Below are positions 50,969-59,799 of a stretch of DNA of 64,000 nt, one piece after another. The DNA lies in assembly GCA_021463845.1 (NCBI GenBank), contig JAJTXV010000002.1:166962-230961 (forward strand), in the 5' to 3' direction. The notes below the pieces were generated by a model. It had not been told where the DNA came from and did not search any database. It saw only the letters and a list, made by a program, of their open reading frames with translations. Within the stretch, counting starts at the first letter, position 1. Each line of letters opens with the position of its first letter. The position numbers and the translations under genes were made by a program. The stretch is from Anaerolineales bacterium (lineage in GTDB: Bacteria > Chloroflexota > Anaerolineae > Anaerolineales > UBA11579).

Positions 50969-52579
50969 CTACATCCTGAACACGCCGAAGCCTTCGCCCG
51001 TGCGCGGCGCCTTGAGCACCACTGAGAGCGCCAGGCCCAGCACCGTGCGCGTTTCGGCCGGGTCCAGGATCCCGTCGTCCCACAGTCGCGCCGTCGAGTA
51101 GTACGGGTGGCCCTCGTGCTCATACTTGTCCAGGATCGGCTGCTTGAGCGCGGTCGCCTCCGCATCCGTCAACGCAGGCTTGCTCTCGCGGGCGAGCTGG
51201 TCTTGCTTGATCGTCAGCATGACGTTGGCGGCCTGCTCGCCGCCCATCACGCTGATGCGCGCGTTCGGCCACATCCATAAAAAGCGCGCGTCGTACGCCC
51301 GGCCGGCCATACCGTAATTGCCCGCCCCAAACGACCCTCCGATGATCACGGTGAGCTTGGGCACGGTGGCCGTAGCCACCGCATGCACCAGCTTGGCGCC
51401 ATCCTTGGCGATCCCGCCAGCCTCATACTCCCGCCCCACCATGAAGCCAGTGATGTTCTGCAAAAAGAGCAGGGGGATGCCGCGCTGTTCGCACAGCTCA
51501 ATAAAATGGGCGCCCTTCAACGCGCTCTCACTGAACAGTACGCCGTTGTTGCCTAGGATTCCCACTGGATATCCATGAATCCGCGCAAAGCCGCACACCA
51601 GCGTTTCGCCGTAGCGAGCCTTGAATTCACGGAAGCGGCTGCCGTCTACTACACGCGCGATCACTTCGCGCACGTCATAGCTCTCGCGGAAGGTCGTCGG
51701 CAGCACGCCGTACAACTCCTCCGCTGGATACAGCGGCTCCTCCGGCGCGCTCACCGGTACTTGCAATGTACTGCGATCCGGCAGGGTCTCTACGATCTCG
51801 CGCAGAATATCGATGGCGTGCTGGTCATCCTCAGCAAAATGGTCCGCCACGCCCGAAAGGCGCGTATGCACATCCGCGCCGCCCAAGTCCTCGGCGCTTA
51901 CATCTTCGCCCGTGGCCGCCTTCACCAGCGGCGGGCCGCCCAGAAAAATAGTACCGGTGCCCTTCACAATAATGGCTTCGTCGCTCATCGCCGGCACATA
52001 CGCGCCGCCCGCCGTGCATGAGCCCATCACCGCCGCGATCTGCGGGATGCCCTTGGCGCTCATCTGCGCCTGGTTATAGAAGATGCGCCCAAAGTGGTGC
52101 TCTCCCGGGAACACCTGGTCTTGCATCGGCAAAAACGCGCCGCCCGAATCCACCAGATACAAACACGGCAGATGGTTTTGCATGGCGATCTGCTGGGCGC
52201 GCAAATGTTTGGTCACCGTCAGCGGGTAGTACGAGCCGCCTTTCACGGTAGCGTCGTTGGCTACGATCATGACTTCGCGCCCAGCCACGCGTCCAATGCC
52301 GGCTACGATCCCCGCTCCAGGCGCGTCGCCGTCATAGATGCCCTCGGCCGCCAGGGCCGATAGCTCCAGAAACGGTGAGCCCGCATCCAGCAGGCGCTCG
52401 ATCCGCTCACGCACATACAGCTTGCCGCGCTGCTCGTGCCGCGCCCGCGCCTCCGCCCCGCCGCCGGCGTGCGCCGCGGCCAGCTTGGCGCGCAGATCCT
52501 CCGCCAGAGAGCGGTGGTGCTGGGCGTTGGTCTTGAATTCTGGGGAATTGGGGTCTATACGGCTGGAGAGAGAGTCCAT
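50969..52579 (-). CDS. mccB: Methylcrotonyl-CoA carboxylase carboxyltransferase-like subunit
   Basis: A 536-residue carboxyltransferase that moves CO2 from biotin to a branched acyl-Co[41 protein letters not shown] and [20 protein letters not shown] match MCC beta chains more closely than propionyl-CoA ones. [19 protein letters not shown] forms the second CT half. The biotin carboxylase and carrier genes lie on the other side of the DinB and LRR genes. It follows mutS2 by 29 nt. Confidence 0.9.
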   Translation of the reverse strand: MDSLSSRIDPNSPEFKTNAQHHRSLAEDLRAKLAAAHAGGGAEARARHEQRGKLYVRERIERLLDAGSPFLELSALAAEGIYDGDAPGAGIVAGIGRVAGREVMIVANDATVKGGSYYPLTVTKHLRAQQIAMQNHLPCLYLVDSGGAFLPMQDQVFPGEHHFGRIFYNQAQMSAKGIPQIAAVMGSCTAGGAYVPAMSDEAIIVKGTGTIFLGGPPLVKAATGEDVSAEDLGGADVHTRLSGVADHFAEDDQHAIDILREIVETLPDRSTLQVPVSAPEEPLYPAEELYGVLPTTFRESYDVREVIARVVDGSRFREFKARYGETLVCGFARIHGYPVGILGNNGVLFSESALKGAHFIELCEQRGIPLLFLQNITGFMVGREYEAGGIAKDGAKLVHAVATATVPKLTVIIGGSFGAGNYGMAGRAYDARFLWMWPNARISVMGGEQAANVMLTIKQDQLARESKPALTDAEATALKQPILDKYEHEGHPYYSTARLWDDGILDPAETRTVLGLALSVVLKAPRTGEGFGVFRM

Positions 52580-52608
52580 GCCTGAATTATAGACTTTCGC
52601 AGAAGGGC

Positions 52609-54972
52609 CTATTTGAAATAGGCGATGGTGACGCCTTCGCCGCCCTCATGCGGGTTGGCGAATACATAGCGCTCCACATATTCGCGCTTGCGCAGCATGT
52701 CACGCGCCATCTCGCGCAGTGTGCCCGTGCCCTTGCCATGCACAATTCTCGCCGAGCGCAACCCGGAGGCATAGGCGGCATCCAGATACCCATCCAGCTT
52801 GTTGTACGCATCCTCAAAGCGCATGCCGCGCAGCGAGACCTCGGCAGCTACGGCATCCGGCAGCTGCACCGTGCCCTGCCAGTCCGGCAGGGTATCGCCG
52901 GCAGGCTCGTCCAGCAACTCCAGGTCGGTGTAGCGCGCCCGCGCCCGCAACACGCCCACCTGCAGCTCGGCCTCTTCTTCACTCAGGCCGATCACTACGC
53001 CGCGCGCCCCCAGGCTGCGCACACGCACCGCATCGCCCAGGCGCAGCGCCCGGCCCGGGGCCGACTCTGGCACCGCCTGGCGCTGCACAGGCTCCTCAAC
53101 GGTTTCTTCCAGCGCTTCGATGGCCTGCTTCACCGCCTGCATCTTGGCCAGCGGCTGGCGCTCGCGAGCCAGGTCGGCTCGCAGCCGCCCAGCCTGCGTC
53201 TTCAGCGCGTCCAACTCCTTCTTGGCCTGCTTGCGCGCCGCTTCCAGCAGCTCAACCCGTTCATCTTCGATCTGCTCCAGGCGCTCCGCCAGTTCAGCGC
53301 GCAAACTCTCCGCTGTCCGCTCAGCTTCCGCCGCCCGTTCGTGCGCCTGGCGGGCGCGCTCACGCTCGCGGTGAATATCATCCAGCAGGTCCTCCGCCTT
53401 CAGATCCGCTGGGTCGATCCCGCTGCGAGCTTGGTCCAGCACTTCGTCGTTGAGCCCCAGGCGTTTGGCGATTGCCAGCGCATTCGAGCGTCCGGGCAAA
53501 CCCACGGTCAGGTGATAGGTAGGCGCCAGCGTCTTGAGGTCGAACTCCACACTGGCGTTCACAACACCTTTGGTGCCCTGGGCATATACTTTCAACTCAG
53601 GATAGTGCGTGGCTACCAGGGTGGTGATACCGCGCCGCACCAGATGATCCAGCAGCGCCCGCGCCAGGGCCGCACCCTCTTGCGGGTCAGTGCCGGCGCC
53701 CAGCTCATCGAAGATGACCAGTGAGCGCTGGTCGGCCTGCTTCAAAATGCTGACAATGTTCGTAACATGGCCGGAAAACGTGGAGAGCGACTGTTCGATC
53801 GATTGCTCATCGCCAATATCTGCGTATACAGACTCAAAAAATGAGATCTGGCTGCCTGCCGCAGCCGGAATATGCATTCCGCTCTGCCCCATCAGAGCCA
53901 GTAAGCCTACGGTCTTGAGGGTGACGGTTTTTCCGCCCGTGTTCGGGCCGGTGATCACCAGGCAATAGTTTTCAGGGAACAGTTCAATATCAGACGAGAC
54001 AACCTTCTCAGGGTCCAGCAGCGGGTGGCGCGCGTCGAACAAGCGCAGCGTGACACCCGGGTGCGGCCCATCCGTATGCGGGCGCAGCGCCAGCAGTTCC
54101 GGCGCGTGAGCGCGCAGCTGCTCGGCGTACTTGGCCCGCGCAAACACCACATCCAGCTCGGCCAGGCCGTCCAGCGCCGCGGCGATCGCATCGCTGTGGG
54201 TCTGCACCAGCGCGGTCAGCGCCAGCAGAATGCGGCGCTCCTCCTCGCGCTCCGCCAGCTGCAGCTCGCGCCAGGTGTTGTTCAGCTCCACCACACCCAG
54301 CGGCTCAATGAACAGGGTCGCGCCGCTGGCTGATTGGTCGTGCACCACGCCCTTCACGCGGCTGCGCTCCTCCGCCCGGATCGGCAGCACATAGCGCCCA
54401 TCCCGCTGCGTGAAGATCGGCTCTTGCAGCGCCTTGGTGTACGGCTCGCTGCTCAGCATCTTCTGCATCCGGCTCAGCAGCCGCTCATGCGCTACGCCCA
54501 GCTCACTGCGAATTTCGCCCAGCTTCTCTGAAGCGCTATCCAACACCTGGCCTCGCTCGGAGATGGCCTTGCTGATCGCATCCACCACGCCTGCTGGCTG
54601 CGGCATCTGCGCCGCCCGCTCGGCCAGCAGCGGGTAGCTTGACTCAGCATCCTGCAGTTGGCGCGCCAGAGTGCGCGCCGCCACCAGTGTGCCTTTTACA
54701 TCCAGCAGCTCGGGCGCGGTCAGCGCCATGCCGCGTCTGGCATTGCCCAGTGCCGGGCGCAAGTCGCGCGCGCCGCCCACGCCCAGCTTGGGCTGGTCCT
54801 CCAGCAGGGCGCGCCCTTCGCTGGTTTCGGCCAGCCGGTGCCGGGCCACGTCAATATCCGCCGCCGGGCGCAGCGCCTCGGCGCGTTCATGCGATACGCT
54901 GAAGGCCGTGTGGCGCGCCAGGCGCTCCAACACTTTGGGAAATTCCAGCGTGTGCAGGGCTTTTTCGTCCAT
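52609..54972 (-). CDS. mutS2: MutS2 endonuclease/ATPase
   Basis: A 787-residue protein from the ATG at 54972. An in-frame ATG at 54996 with AAGG 5 nt upstream is equally possible and would add 8 residues. The ATPase has [16 protein letters not shown] (Walker A, near residue 342), [18 protein letters not shown] and [18 protein letters not shown] coiled-coil region (about residues 500-620) leads to the C-terminal Smr nuclease with [19 protein letters not shown] and [12 protein letters not shown]. It has no MutS1-type mismatch-reading domain. It resolves recombination intermediates or collided ribosomes. Confidence 0.93.
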   Translation of the reverse strand: MDEKALHTLEFPKVLERLARHTAFSVSHERAEALRPAADIDVARHRLAETSEGRALLEDQPKLGVGGARDLRPALGNARRGMALTAPELLDVKGTLVAARTLARQLQDAESSYPLLAERAAQMPQPAGVVDAISKAISERGQVLDSASEKLGEIRSELGVAHERLLSRMQKMLSSEPYTKALQEPIFTQRDGRYVLPIRAEERSRVKGVVHDQSASGATLFIEPLGVVELNNTWRELQLAEREEERRILLALTALVQTHSDAIAAALDGLAELDVVFARAKYAEQLRAHAPELLALRPHTDGPHPGVTLRLFDARHPLLDPEKVVSSDIELFPENYCLVITGPNTGGKTVTLKTVGLLALMGQSGMHIPAAAGSQISFFESVYADIGDEQSIEQSLSTFSGHVTNIVSILKQADQRSLVIFDELGAGTDPQEGAALARALLDHLVRRGITTLVATHYPELKVYAQGTKGVVNASVEFDLKTLAPTYHLTVGLPGRSNALAIAKRLGLNDEVLDQARSGIDPADLKAEDLLDDIHRERERARQAHERAAEAERTAESLRAELAERLEQIEDERVELLEAARKQAKKELDALKTQAGRLRADLARERQPLAKMQAVKQAIEALEETVEEPVQRQAVPESAPGRALRLGDAVRVRSLGARGVVIGLSEEEAELQVGVLRARARYTDLELLDEPAGDTLPDWQGTVQLPDAVAAEVSLRGMRFEDAYNKLDGYLDAAYASGLRSARIVHGKGTGTLREMARDMLRKREYVERYVFANPHEGGEGVTIAYFK

Positions 54973-55020
54973 CCTGCGCAGTGTATCACGCAGCATGTGT
55001 GCCTTTTTGCACGAGCGCGT

Positions 55021-55049
55021 TTGCCCCGTGCTACATATTCCTGTATCAT
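55021..55049 (+). promoter_or_regulatory. Promoter of spoVS
   Basis: TTGCCC (55021-55026) and TATCAT (55044-55049) with a 17-nt spacer give a moderate sigma70 promoter. The leader would be about 65 nt. Confidence 0.55.
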
Positions 55050-55063
55050 CGTTTTCAGAGGAT

Positions 55064-55118
55064 GCGCCGTTGTGTAACGGTTTCACTATCCTCCCGGCCC
55101 AACGGCGCGTGAAGGGCC
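55064..55118 (+). promoter_or_regulatory. Structured leader of spoVS with competing hairpins
   Basis: GCGCCGTTG (55064-55072) is complementary to CAACGGCGC (55100-55108). CCGTT (55067-55071) can also pair with AACGG (55076-55080). GGCCC (55096-55100) can pair with GGGCC (55114-55118), which covers the ribosome-binding AAGGG. The alternatives conflict, which suggests a control element for translation. Confidence 0.5.
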
Positions 55119-55120
55119 AA

Positions 55121-55411
55121 ATGGACGTTATCAAGGTGTCAGGGGCATCACGTACCTCCGCTGTGGCTGGCGCCATCGCAGGGGTATTCCGAGAACACAA
55201 GCGGGCTGAGATACAAGCCATCGGTGCCGGGGCGGTCAACCAGGCCGTCAAAGCGCTGGTTCTGGCGCGCAGCTATCTGCAAGAGGATGGCTACACCGTC
55301 TACTGCACACCTGAATTTGCGGATGTCGAGATCGAGGGCAAGGTGCGCACTGCCATCAAGCTCGTCATCGAATGTCACGAAGTTGCTAAAGAAACAAAAA
55401 ACGCCGCATAA
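55121..55411 (+). CDS. spoVS: SpoVS-family (stage V sporulation protein S) small protein
   Basis: A 96-residue protein: MDVIKVSGASRTSAVAGAIA, then GAGAVNQAVKALVLAR and a C-terminal IEGKVRTAIKLVIECHEV. It is the Alba-superfamily-like SpoVS fold, conserved in length. Members occur in non-sporulating lineages such as Thermus and Chloroflexota, where the role is unclear (nucleic-acid binding is suspected). It is divergent from mutS2, and its stop codon lies inside its own terminator. Confidence 0.95.
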   Translation: MDVIKVSGASRTSAVAGAIAGVFREHKRAEIQAIGAGAVNQAVKALVLARSYLQEDGYTVYCTPEFADVEIEGKVRTAIKLVIECHEVAKETKNAA

Positions 55412-55433
55412 GCAGCGTTTTTCTCTTTTGTTT
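55391..55433. terminator. Bidirectional intrinsic terminator
   Basis: The arms AAAAACGC and GCGTTTTT, around an imperfect GC/ATAA/GC core, are nested in an outer pair GAAACAAAA/TTTTGTTTC. A- and T-runs on the two sides suit the convergent spoVS and kinase genes. The spoVS stop codon lies within the hairpin. Confidence 0.8.
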
Positions 55434-55438
55434 CACTT

Positions 55439-56116
55439 CTAGTGATGGGATGAGTGGCTGGCGAAAGTTTCTACTTCCTCCGGCAAAAAGACCACTTCCT
55501 CTTTACCCATCAGTTTTTCGCTCATCTTGAGTTTCACCAGCTCCACCAAGCCATCATGGGTGACGAAGTTCATGTTGTCGGTCGGCACGGTCAACACAGG
55601 GCACAAAGTGAAGTTGGTCACCCAGTCCTCGTACAGCCCGTTGAGCTGCTCCAGGTATTCGGTGGTGATCTTGGCTTCAAAGTCGCGGCCGCGCTGCGCA
55701 ATGCGGCGGTGCAATGTGGGCACCGAGGCGCGCAAGTAGATCACCAGGTCAGGCGGGCGCAGCAAGTCGCACAGTAATGTATACAAATTGCGGTACGAAG
55801 TGTAGTCGCGTTCATCCATCTGGCCTGAGAGGTACAAGTTCTTCGCAAAGATCTCCGCATCCTCATACACAGAGCGGTCCTGGATCACCGAGTTCGGGTC
55901 AGCCAGCAAGCCCAGGTGCATGCTCAAGCGGTGGCGCAGAAAGAACACCTGGGATTGAAAAGCCCAGGCGCGCATATCACTATAAAAATCTTCCAGATAG
56001 GGGTTCTCAGCTACAGGTTCGTAGTACGGGTTCCACTGCAAATGGCTGGCCAGCTTTGATACCAGTGTAGATTTTCCAACCCCAATGTTTCCGGCCACAG
56101 CCACAAAATGCTTCAT
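55439..56116 (-). CDS. Deoxynucleoside kinase (dAK/dGK/dCK type)
   Basis: A 225-residue salvage kinase. VAVAGNIGVGKSTLVSKLASHL is the P-loop, NPYLEDFYSDMRAWAFQSQVFFLRHRL the nucleoside-site region, and QDRSVYEDAEIFAKNLY the DRS motif. It phosphorylates deoxyadenosine, deoxyguanosine or deoxycytidine with ATP; the LID contains RRIAQRGRDFE. The C-terminus ends in a histidine-rich tail. It overlaps the PEP-synthase-like gene by 4 nt. Confidence 0.93.
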   Translation of the reverse strand: MKHFVAVAGNIGVGKSTLVSKLASHLQWNPYYEPVAENPYLEDFYSDMRAWAFQSQVFFLRHRLSMHLGLLADPNSVIQDRSVYEDAEIFAKNLYLSGQMDERDYTSYRNLYTLLCDLLRPPDLVIYLRASVPTLHRRIAQRGRDFEAKITTEYLEQLNGLYEDWVTNFTLCPVLTVPTDNMNFVTHDGLVELVKLKMSEKLMGKEEVVFLPEEVETFASHSSHH

Positions 56117-58440
56117 TCGTCCCTGCTCTCCTCTTTCAAAAATGCCACTGCGCGGCCGGATTCAGAGTCCATTATAAGCTCCATCACCTGGCCCGGCGCT
56201 ACATCGTCAACGTGTATCAAGCGCAAAGTGTTCTGCAACCCATCCAATTCGGGCGCCCAGTCCGTTAGATGGTTGGGCGCCTCGTAAAAGAAGGCGTTGT
56301 TGAAGATAGCGTCCGCATCATCCAGGTGCACCGCCAGCGGATAGATGCGCGATTCGATCAGATCCTGAAAGAAATGCGTTCCGTAGGAAGGCTCGGGCGC
56401 CGGGCCTACACCCTCGCCAGACAGTTCCACCAGCGCGCGCGTGTTGTAAATATCCGCGTAGCTGACGCTCACGCCCAGGTCCGGCGTGCTGGTGCCCCAG
56501 CGCCCCGGCCCCACGCAAATGAACTCTTCGCCTTCCAGCACTTTGTTGATCTTGCTGATCGCCCGCGTCAGTTCGCCGCGCGCCTGCGAGTTGGGCAGGC
56601 CATAGTAGCCTTGCGGCGTCACGAACAGCGCATAGCGTATGTTGGTGGCCCGGCCGTGCGGCGCTACTTTGCTGGTGGCAAATACGATCGCCTGCTTGTC
56701 CAGCCGCTCCGGCAGGCGCACTGCCACTTCATGCAAGTGGCTTTGCGGGCGGCACTGCAGGATAAATAACTCAATTTCCGGCTTTCCGTCGCGCTCAAAC
56801 ACGCGCATCGTAAATTCCATATCCACCGGCGAGCTGTACTTTTTCTCCAAATGGGCCAATATGCGTCGCATGCGCTCCGCGAACGGCGTATTGCGCACCA
56901 CGCCGTCAAAGGTCAGCACCAGTTCGTTGTCTGCACCCACCATGCTGCGGATCGGGCTTAGGTCACCCTCCCTATACAGCGAGGCGGCCAGCCGCAGGTG
57001 CGGATAACGCCCGTCCAGCACATCCGTGAATGGTAGGGTCTCGAAGGTATTGTCCTCAAGGTCGATCACATCCATATAGTGCTGCGAATAAGTGCGGATG
57101 GAGCGCGGGTCGCTCTGGGCGCGCAGCTCAGGGTGGCTCAGCGCCACTAGGCGCGGGTAATCGTTGCCTACATGGTCCACCGCCCGCGTACCCATACCCG
57201 CCACCAAGCGCACAAACCCGGCATCCCGCTGGATCTTGGGCGACCAGCGGAACAGGTTACGGCTGAATGCCACGCCGGCGAAGTGCGGGAAGTAGTAGCG
57301 CCCGTACGCCTCGCCCTGCACCACCTGGATCAGTACCGCCAGCCGTTCGTCGTAGTCTTCCAGCCCATGCGAGCGACGGTACAGCAGCGCATCCGGGTTC
57401 AATGCGCTGGCATACACCGCCGCGATCGCCTGCGCCAGGGCGCGCAGGTTTTCGGCATGCGTGCCCTGGTTGGGGCAAAAGAAGCTGGCGTACTTGCCCG
57501 CAAAGGACGAGCCAAAATTATCTTCCAGCAAGCTACTGGAGCGCACAATGATGGGCTGCCGGCCGATCTTCTCCAGCATGACAGACAATTCCAACAAAAT
57601 ATCCTCGGGGAAGCTGCCCGCCGCATACTCTTCTTTGATCTGTTCGTACTCTGTGCGAATAACGTCTTCGTCTTTGTATTTCTGGTCAGCCCAGTGCATC
57701 ATGCCGTTGTTGGACATGAACGCATACATCACATCCGCGCCCAAAAAGTACGAGTCGGGGATATCCACATTCTTGACGATGTCTTCTTCCGCCACGGCCT
57801 GCAAAATGCGCAACGCCAGCAGCATGCCGGCCGCCTTGCCGCCCACCTTGCCCTTGCCGATCTTGTAGCGGCGGATCTCGAGCAGATCATCCAGCGTGAA
57901 CCACTCTTTAGCGATGTTGATGTACGCCAGCTGGTCCGAGATCATGGATTTGAGCAGCACCACTTTGATCTCGCGCTCGCGCGCTTCATGGCGACGGCGC
58001 TGATCCGGCGCCATGCGTGAGATCGCCATGGCCTGCTCGAACAGCGCCTCTTGTGAAGCCAGCTCTGGGTTGAAAGTGCGCAACAGGTCTTCGCTCTCCG
58101 CGCCGCGCTCGGCCAACACGTCTTTCACCAGCGCTTCAAAGATCTCGAAGGGCAGGTTGTTGGCAAAGCTTACATCCGTCAGCTGGTCGCGCACCACATC
58201 CAGGCGCAGCTTCCATTCCTCCGGCGCTTCGTCGCCGATGGCGTCGAGCAGGCCTTCGCGCTGCTGCGAATCGATCGCCTGCTGGCGCACCATTTCCTCG
58301 AACGTGGCCGAGGGCAGGATGCCGCGCTGGATCAGCTCATTGCGCATCTTGGTGCGTATGCGCCGGCGCAGGGTGGGGTACTGCGCCAGCGTCAGATAGA
58401 TGCGATAAGCCGGGTCGATCGAGCCAAGGGGCAGCGTCAT
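56113..58440 (-). CDS. PEP-synthase-like ATP-grasp protein with unique C-terminus
   Basis: A 775-residue protein. Residues about 190-560 match the PEP/pyruvate-binding (ATP-grasp) domain: GKVGGKAAGMLLALRIL, RQPIIVRSSSLLEDNFGSSFAGKYAS, AVLIQVVQG and FILQCRPQSHLHEV. The N-terminal 180 residues are helical and unassigned. The family's phosphohistidine domain and TIM-barrel are absent; instead a C-terminal domain has CVGPGRWGTSTPDLGVSVSYADI. A catalytic role in PEP synthesis is therefore doubtful. It starts 5 nt after a terminator-like hairpin behind dnaN. Confidence 0.82.
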   Translation of the reverse strand: MTLPLGSIDPAYRIYLTLAQYPTLRRRIRTKMRNELIQRGILPSATFEEMVRQQAIDSQQREGLLDAIGDEAPEEWKLRLDVVRDQLTDVSFANNLPFEIFEALVKDVLAERGAESEDLLRTFNPELASQEALFEQAMAISRMAPDQRRRHEAREREIKVVLLKSMISDQLAYINIAKEWFTLDDLLEIRRYKIGKGKVGGKAAGMLLALRILQAVAEEDIVKNVDIPDSYFLGADVMYAFMSNNGMMHWADQKYKDEDVIRTEYEQIKEEYAAGSFPEDILLELSVMLEKIGRQPIIVRSSSLLEDNFGSSFAGKYASFFCPNQGTHAENLRALAQAIAAVYASALNPDALLYRRSHGLEDYDERLAVLIQVVQGEAYGRYYFPHFAGVAFSRNLFRWSPKIQRDAGFVRLVAGMGTRAVDHVGNDYPRLVALSHPELRAQSDPRSIRTYSQHYMDVIDLEDNTFETLPFTDVLDGRYPHLRLAASLYREGDLSPIRSMVGADNELVLTFDGVVRNTPFAERMRRILAHLEKKYSSPVDMEFTMRVFERDGKPEIELFILQCRPQSHLHEVAVRLPERLDKQAIVFATSKVAPHGRATNIRYALFVTPQGYYGLPNSQARGELTRAISKINKVLEGEEFICVGPGRWGTSTPDLGVSVSYADIYNTRALVELSGEGVGPAPEPSYGTHFFQDLIESRIYPLAVHLDDADAIFNNAFFYEAPNHLTDWAPELDGLQNTLRLIHVDDVAPGQVMELIMDSESGRAVAFLKEESRDE

Positions 58441-58445
58441 AATTC

Positions 58446-58478
58446 AAAAAAGCCGCAAGCGCACTACATGCGGGCGGC
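58446..58478 (-). terminator. Terminator-like hairpin between dnaN and the ATP-grasp gene
   Basis: On the minus strand GCCGC (58478-58474) pairs with GCGGC (58456-58452), with an inner GCA/TGC pair and a following run of six T. It ends 5 nt before the ATG of the ATP-grasp gene, so it may act as an attenuator rather than a full stop. Confidence 0.6.
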
Positions 58479-58510
58479 AAACCTTGCGTAAATTGTAAAT
58501 CGCCGTGAGC

Positions 58511-59644
58511 TTACTTGCCCAAATGCATGGGCATGATTACGTGCAAAAAGTCTTCGCTCCCCATCGGGCGCATCACACCCGGCGCGGCCGGCGCGGTGGT
58601 TTCCAGCGCGACATTCGGCGTCTTCATCACTTCCAGCGCCTCACGCAGGTAGCGCACATTGAAGGCGATCAGCACGCCGTTGCCTTCCACTGTGGCGTCC
58701 ACCTTGCTGTCATTGGAGCCGGTTTCCTCCGCCGTGGCCGAGATGTCGACCACGCCCGGAGCCTTGCCCTCGCCCGGCTTGATCTCCAGCCGCGTGATGT
58801 GCGAGCTCTCGCGGGCAAAGATCTCTGCCTGGCGCGCTGCCTTCAAAAAGGCGTCGGTCGCCACCACCGTGCGCGTCTTGAAGCTGGTCGGCACGATCTG
58901 CTGGATCTCAGGGAAGGCGCCTTCCACCAGCTGGCAGCGTAGCTCGGCATTCTTCATGCTGAAGATCACCTGGCCGCGGCCCGCCGGCATCACCATGCTG
59001 ATGTTCTCTTTGTCATCGGTGGCGATCCGCGCCACTTCGCTCAGCGCCCGCGCCGGAATGATGGCGCGCATCGTCTGCTCAGCCTTGGCGCCCAGCTTGG
59101 CCTTGCGGATCGACAAACGGAAGCCGTCGGCTGCCACCAGCGTCAGGTCCTTGCCCTCGACGGTGGTCAGCACGCCGGTCAGCACCGGGCGCGCGTCGTC
59201 TTTCGACGCCGCAAATACCACCTGCTGGATCATTTCCTTGAAGTCTCCGGCAGGCAGCTCGATGCCCGTCGCCTTATCCGGCTCCGGCATCGGCGGGAAT
59301 TCCTGCGCATCGATGCCCTTAATCTCAGCCTTGGCGCGCCCCGCTTTGATGTGCAGCGTCTGCGTGCGCACCGCCAGATCCAGCTCGATCGTCTCGCCAG
59401 GGAATGTAGATACCAGGTCGATCAGGGTACGAGCCGGCACCGTGGTGGCGCCTTCCTCGCTGATCTTGGCATTGATCCAGCAGGTAATGCCCATCTCACG
59501 GTCAGTTGCGGACAGTTTTAGCCGCCCATCCTCAGCAGAAATGAGCACATTTGCCAAAACAGGGTATGTACTGCGCGAAGAAACGGCGCGCGAGACGATA
59601 TTGAGGCCCTGGGCCAAATTCTCTTGGGGGACTGAGACTTTCAT
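58511..59644 (-). CDS. dnaN: DNA polymerase III beta subunit (sliding clamp)
   Basis: A 377-residue clamp taken from the ATG at 59644, where MKVSVPQENLAQGLNIVSRAVS is the normal N-terminus. Three repeated domains are visible, with LKLSATDREMGI, VLTGVLTTVEGKDLTLVAADGFRLSIRKA, and the C-terminal VIMPMHLG, the last being the partner-binding end. It rings DNA and tethers the polymerase. It is not next to dnaA or recF in this window, unlike the usual oriC arrangement. Confidence 0.97.
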   Translation of the reverse strand: MKVSVPQENLAQGLNIVSRAVSSRSTYPVLANVLISAEDGRLKLSATDREMGITCWINAKISEEGATTVPARTLIDLVSTFPGETIELDLAVRTQTLHIKAGRAKAEIKGIDAQEFPPMPEPDKATGIELPAGDFKEMIQQVVFAASKDDARPVLTGVLTTVEGKDLTLVAADGFRLSIRKAKLGAKAEQTMRAIIPARALSEVARIATDDKENISMVMPAGRGQVIFSMKNAELRCQLVEGAFPEIQQIVPTSFKTRTVVATDAFLKAARQAEIFARESSHITRLEIKPGEGKAPGVVDISATAEETGSNDSKVDATVEGNGVLIAFNVRYLREALEVMKTPNVALETTAPAAPGVMRPMGSEDFLHVIMPMHLGK

Positions 59645-59670
59645 GGGCACAAACTCCCGCTTAAGGATGC

Positions 59671-59689
59671 TAGCGGCCAAAAGCCGCTA
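59671..59689. other. Hairpin in the dnaN leader
   Basis: TAGCGGC (59671-59677) pairs with GCCGCTA (59683-59689) around a 5-nt loop. It lies in the untranslated leader, about 26 nt before the dnaN ATG. It may fold in the mRNA, with unknown effect. Confidence 0.5.
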
Positions 59690-59698
59690 CGATGGCTC

Positions 59699-59727
59699 AG
59701 TATATCATCTGATTGGTTGCCGCTAAA
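59699..59727 (-). promoter_or_regulatory. Promoter of dnaN
   Basis: TTTAGC (59727-59722) and TATACT (59704-59699) on the minus strand, with a 17-nt spacer, form a plausible sigma70 promoter. Transcription would start about 48 nt before the dnaN ATG. Confidence 0.5.
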
Positions 59728-59746
59728 CACCCCGATTTTTAAGCAA

Positions 59747-59772
59747 AATGCGGGCCTGTACAGGCCCGCATT
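59747..59772. terminator. Palindromic terminator behind gdhA
   Basis: AATGCGGGCCTG followed by its exact complement forms a 26-nt perfect palindrome, with T-rich sequence (TTTTGCTTAAAAAT) on the minus side. It lies 27 nt after the glutamate dehydrogenase stop and before the dnaN promoter. Confidence 0.8.
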
Positions 59773-59799
59773 CTTGGTTTTACTCGGCTTTTCGATGCC

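Noticed and set aside
52648-53724. A 358-codon plus-strand open frame opposite mutS2
   Set aside because: MutS2 with a full Smr domain is real; the antisense product is histidine/glutamine-rich without family resemblance.
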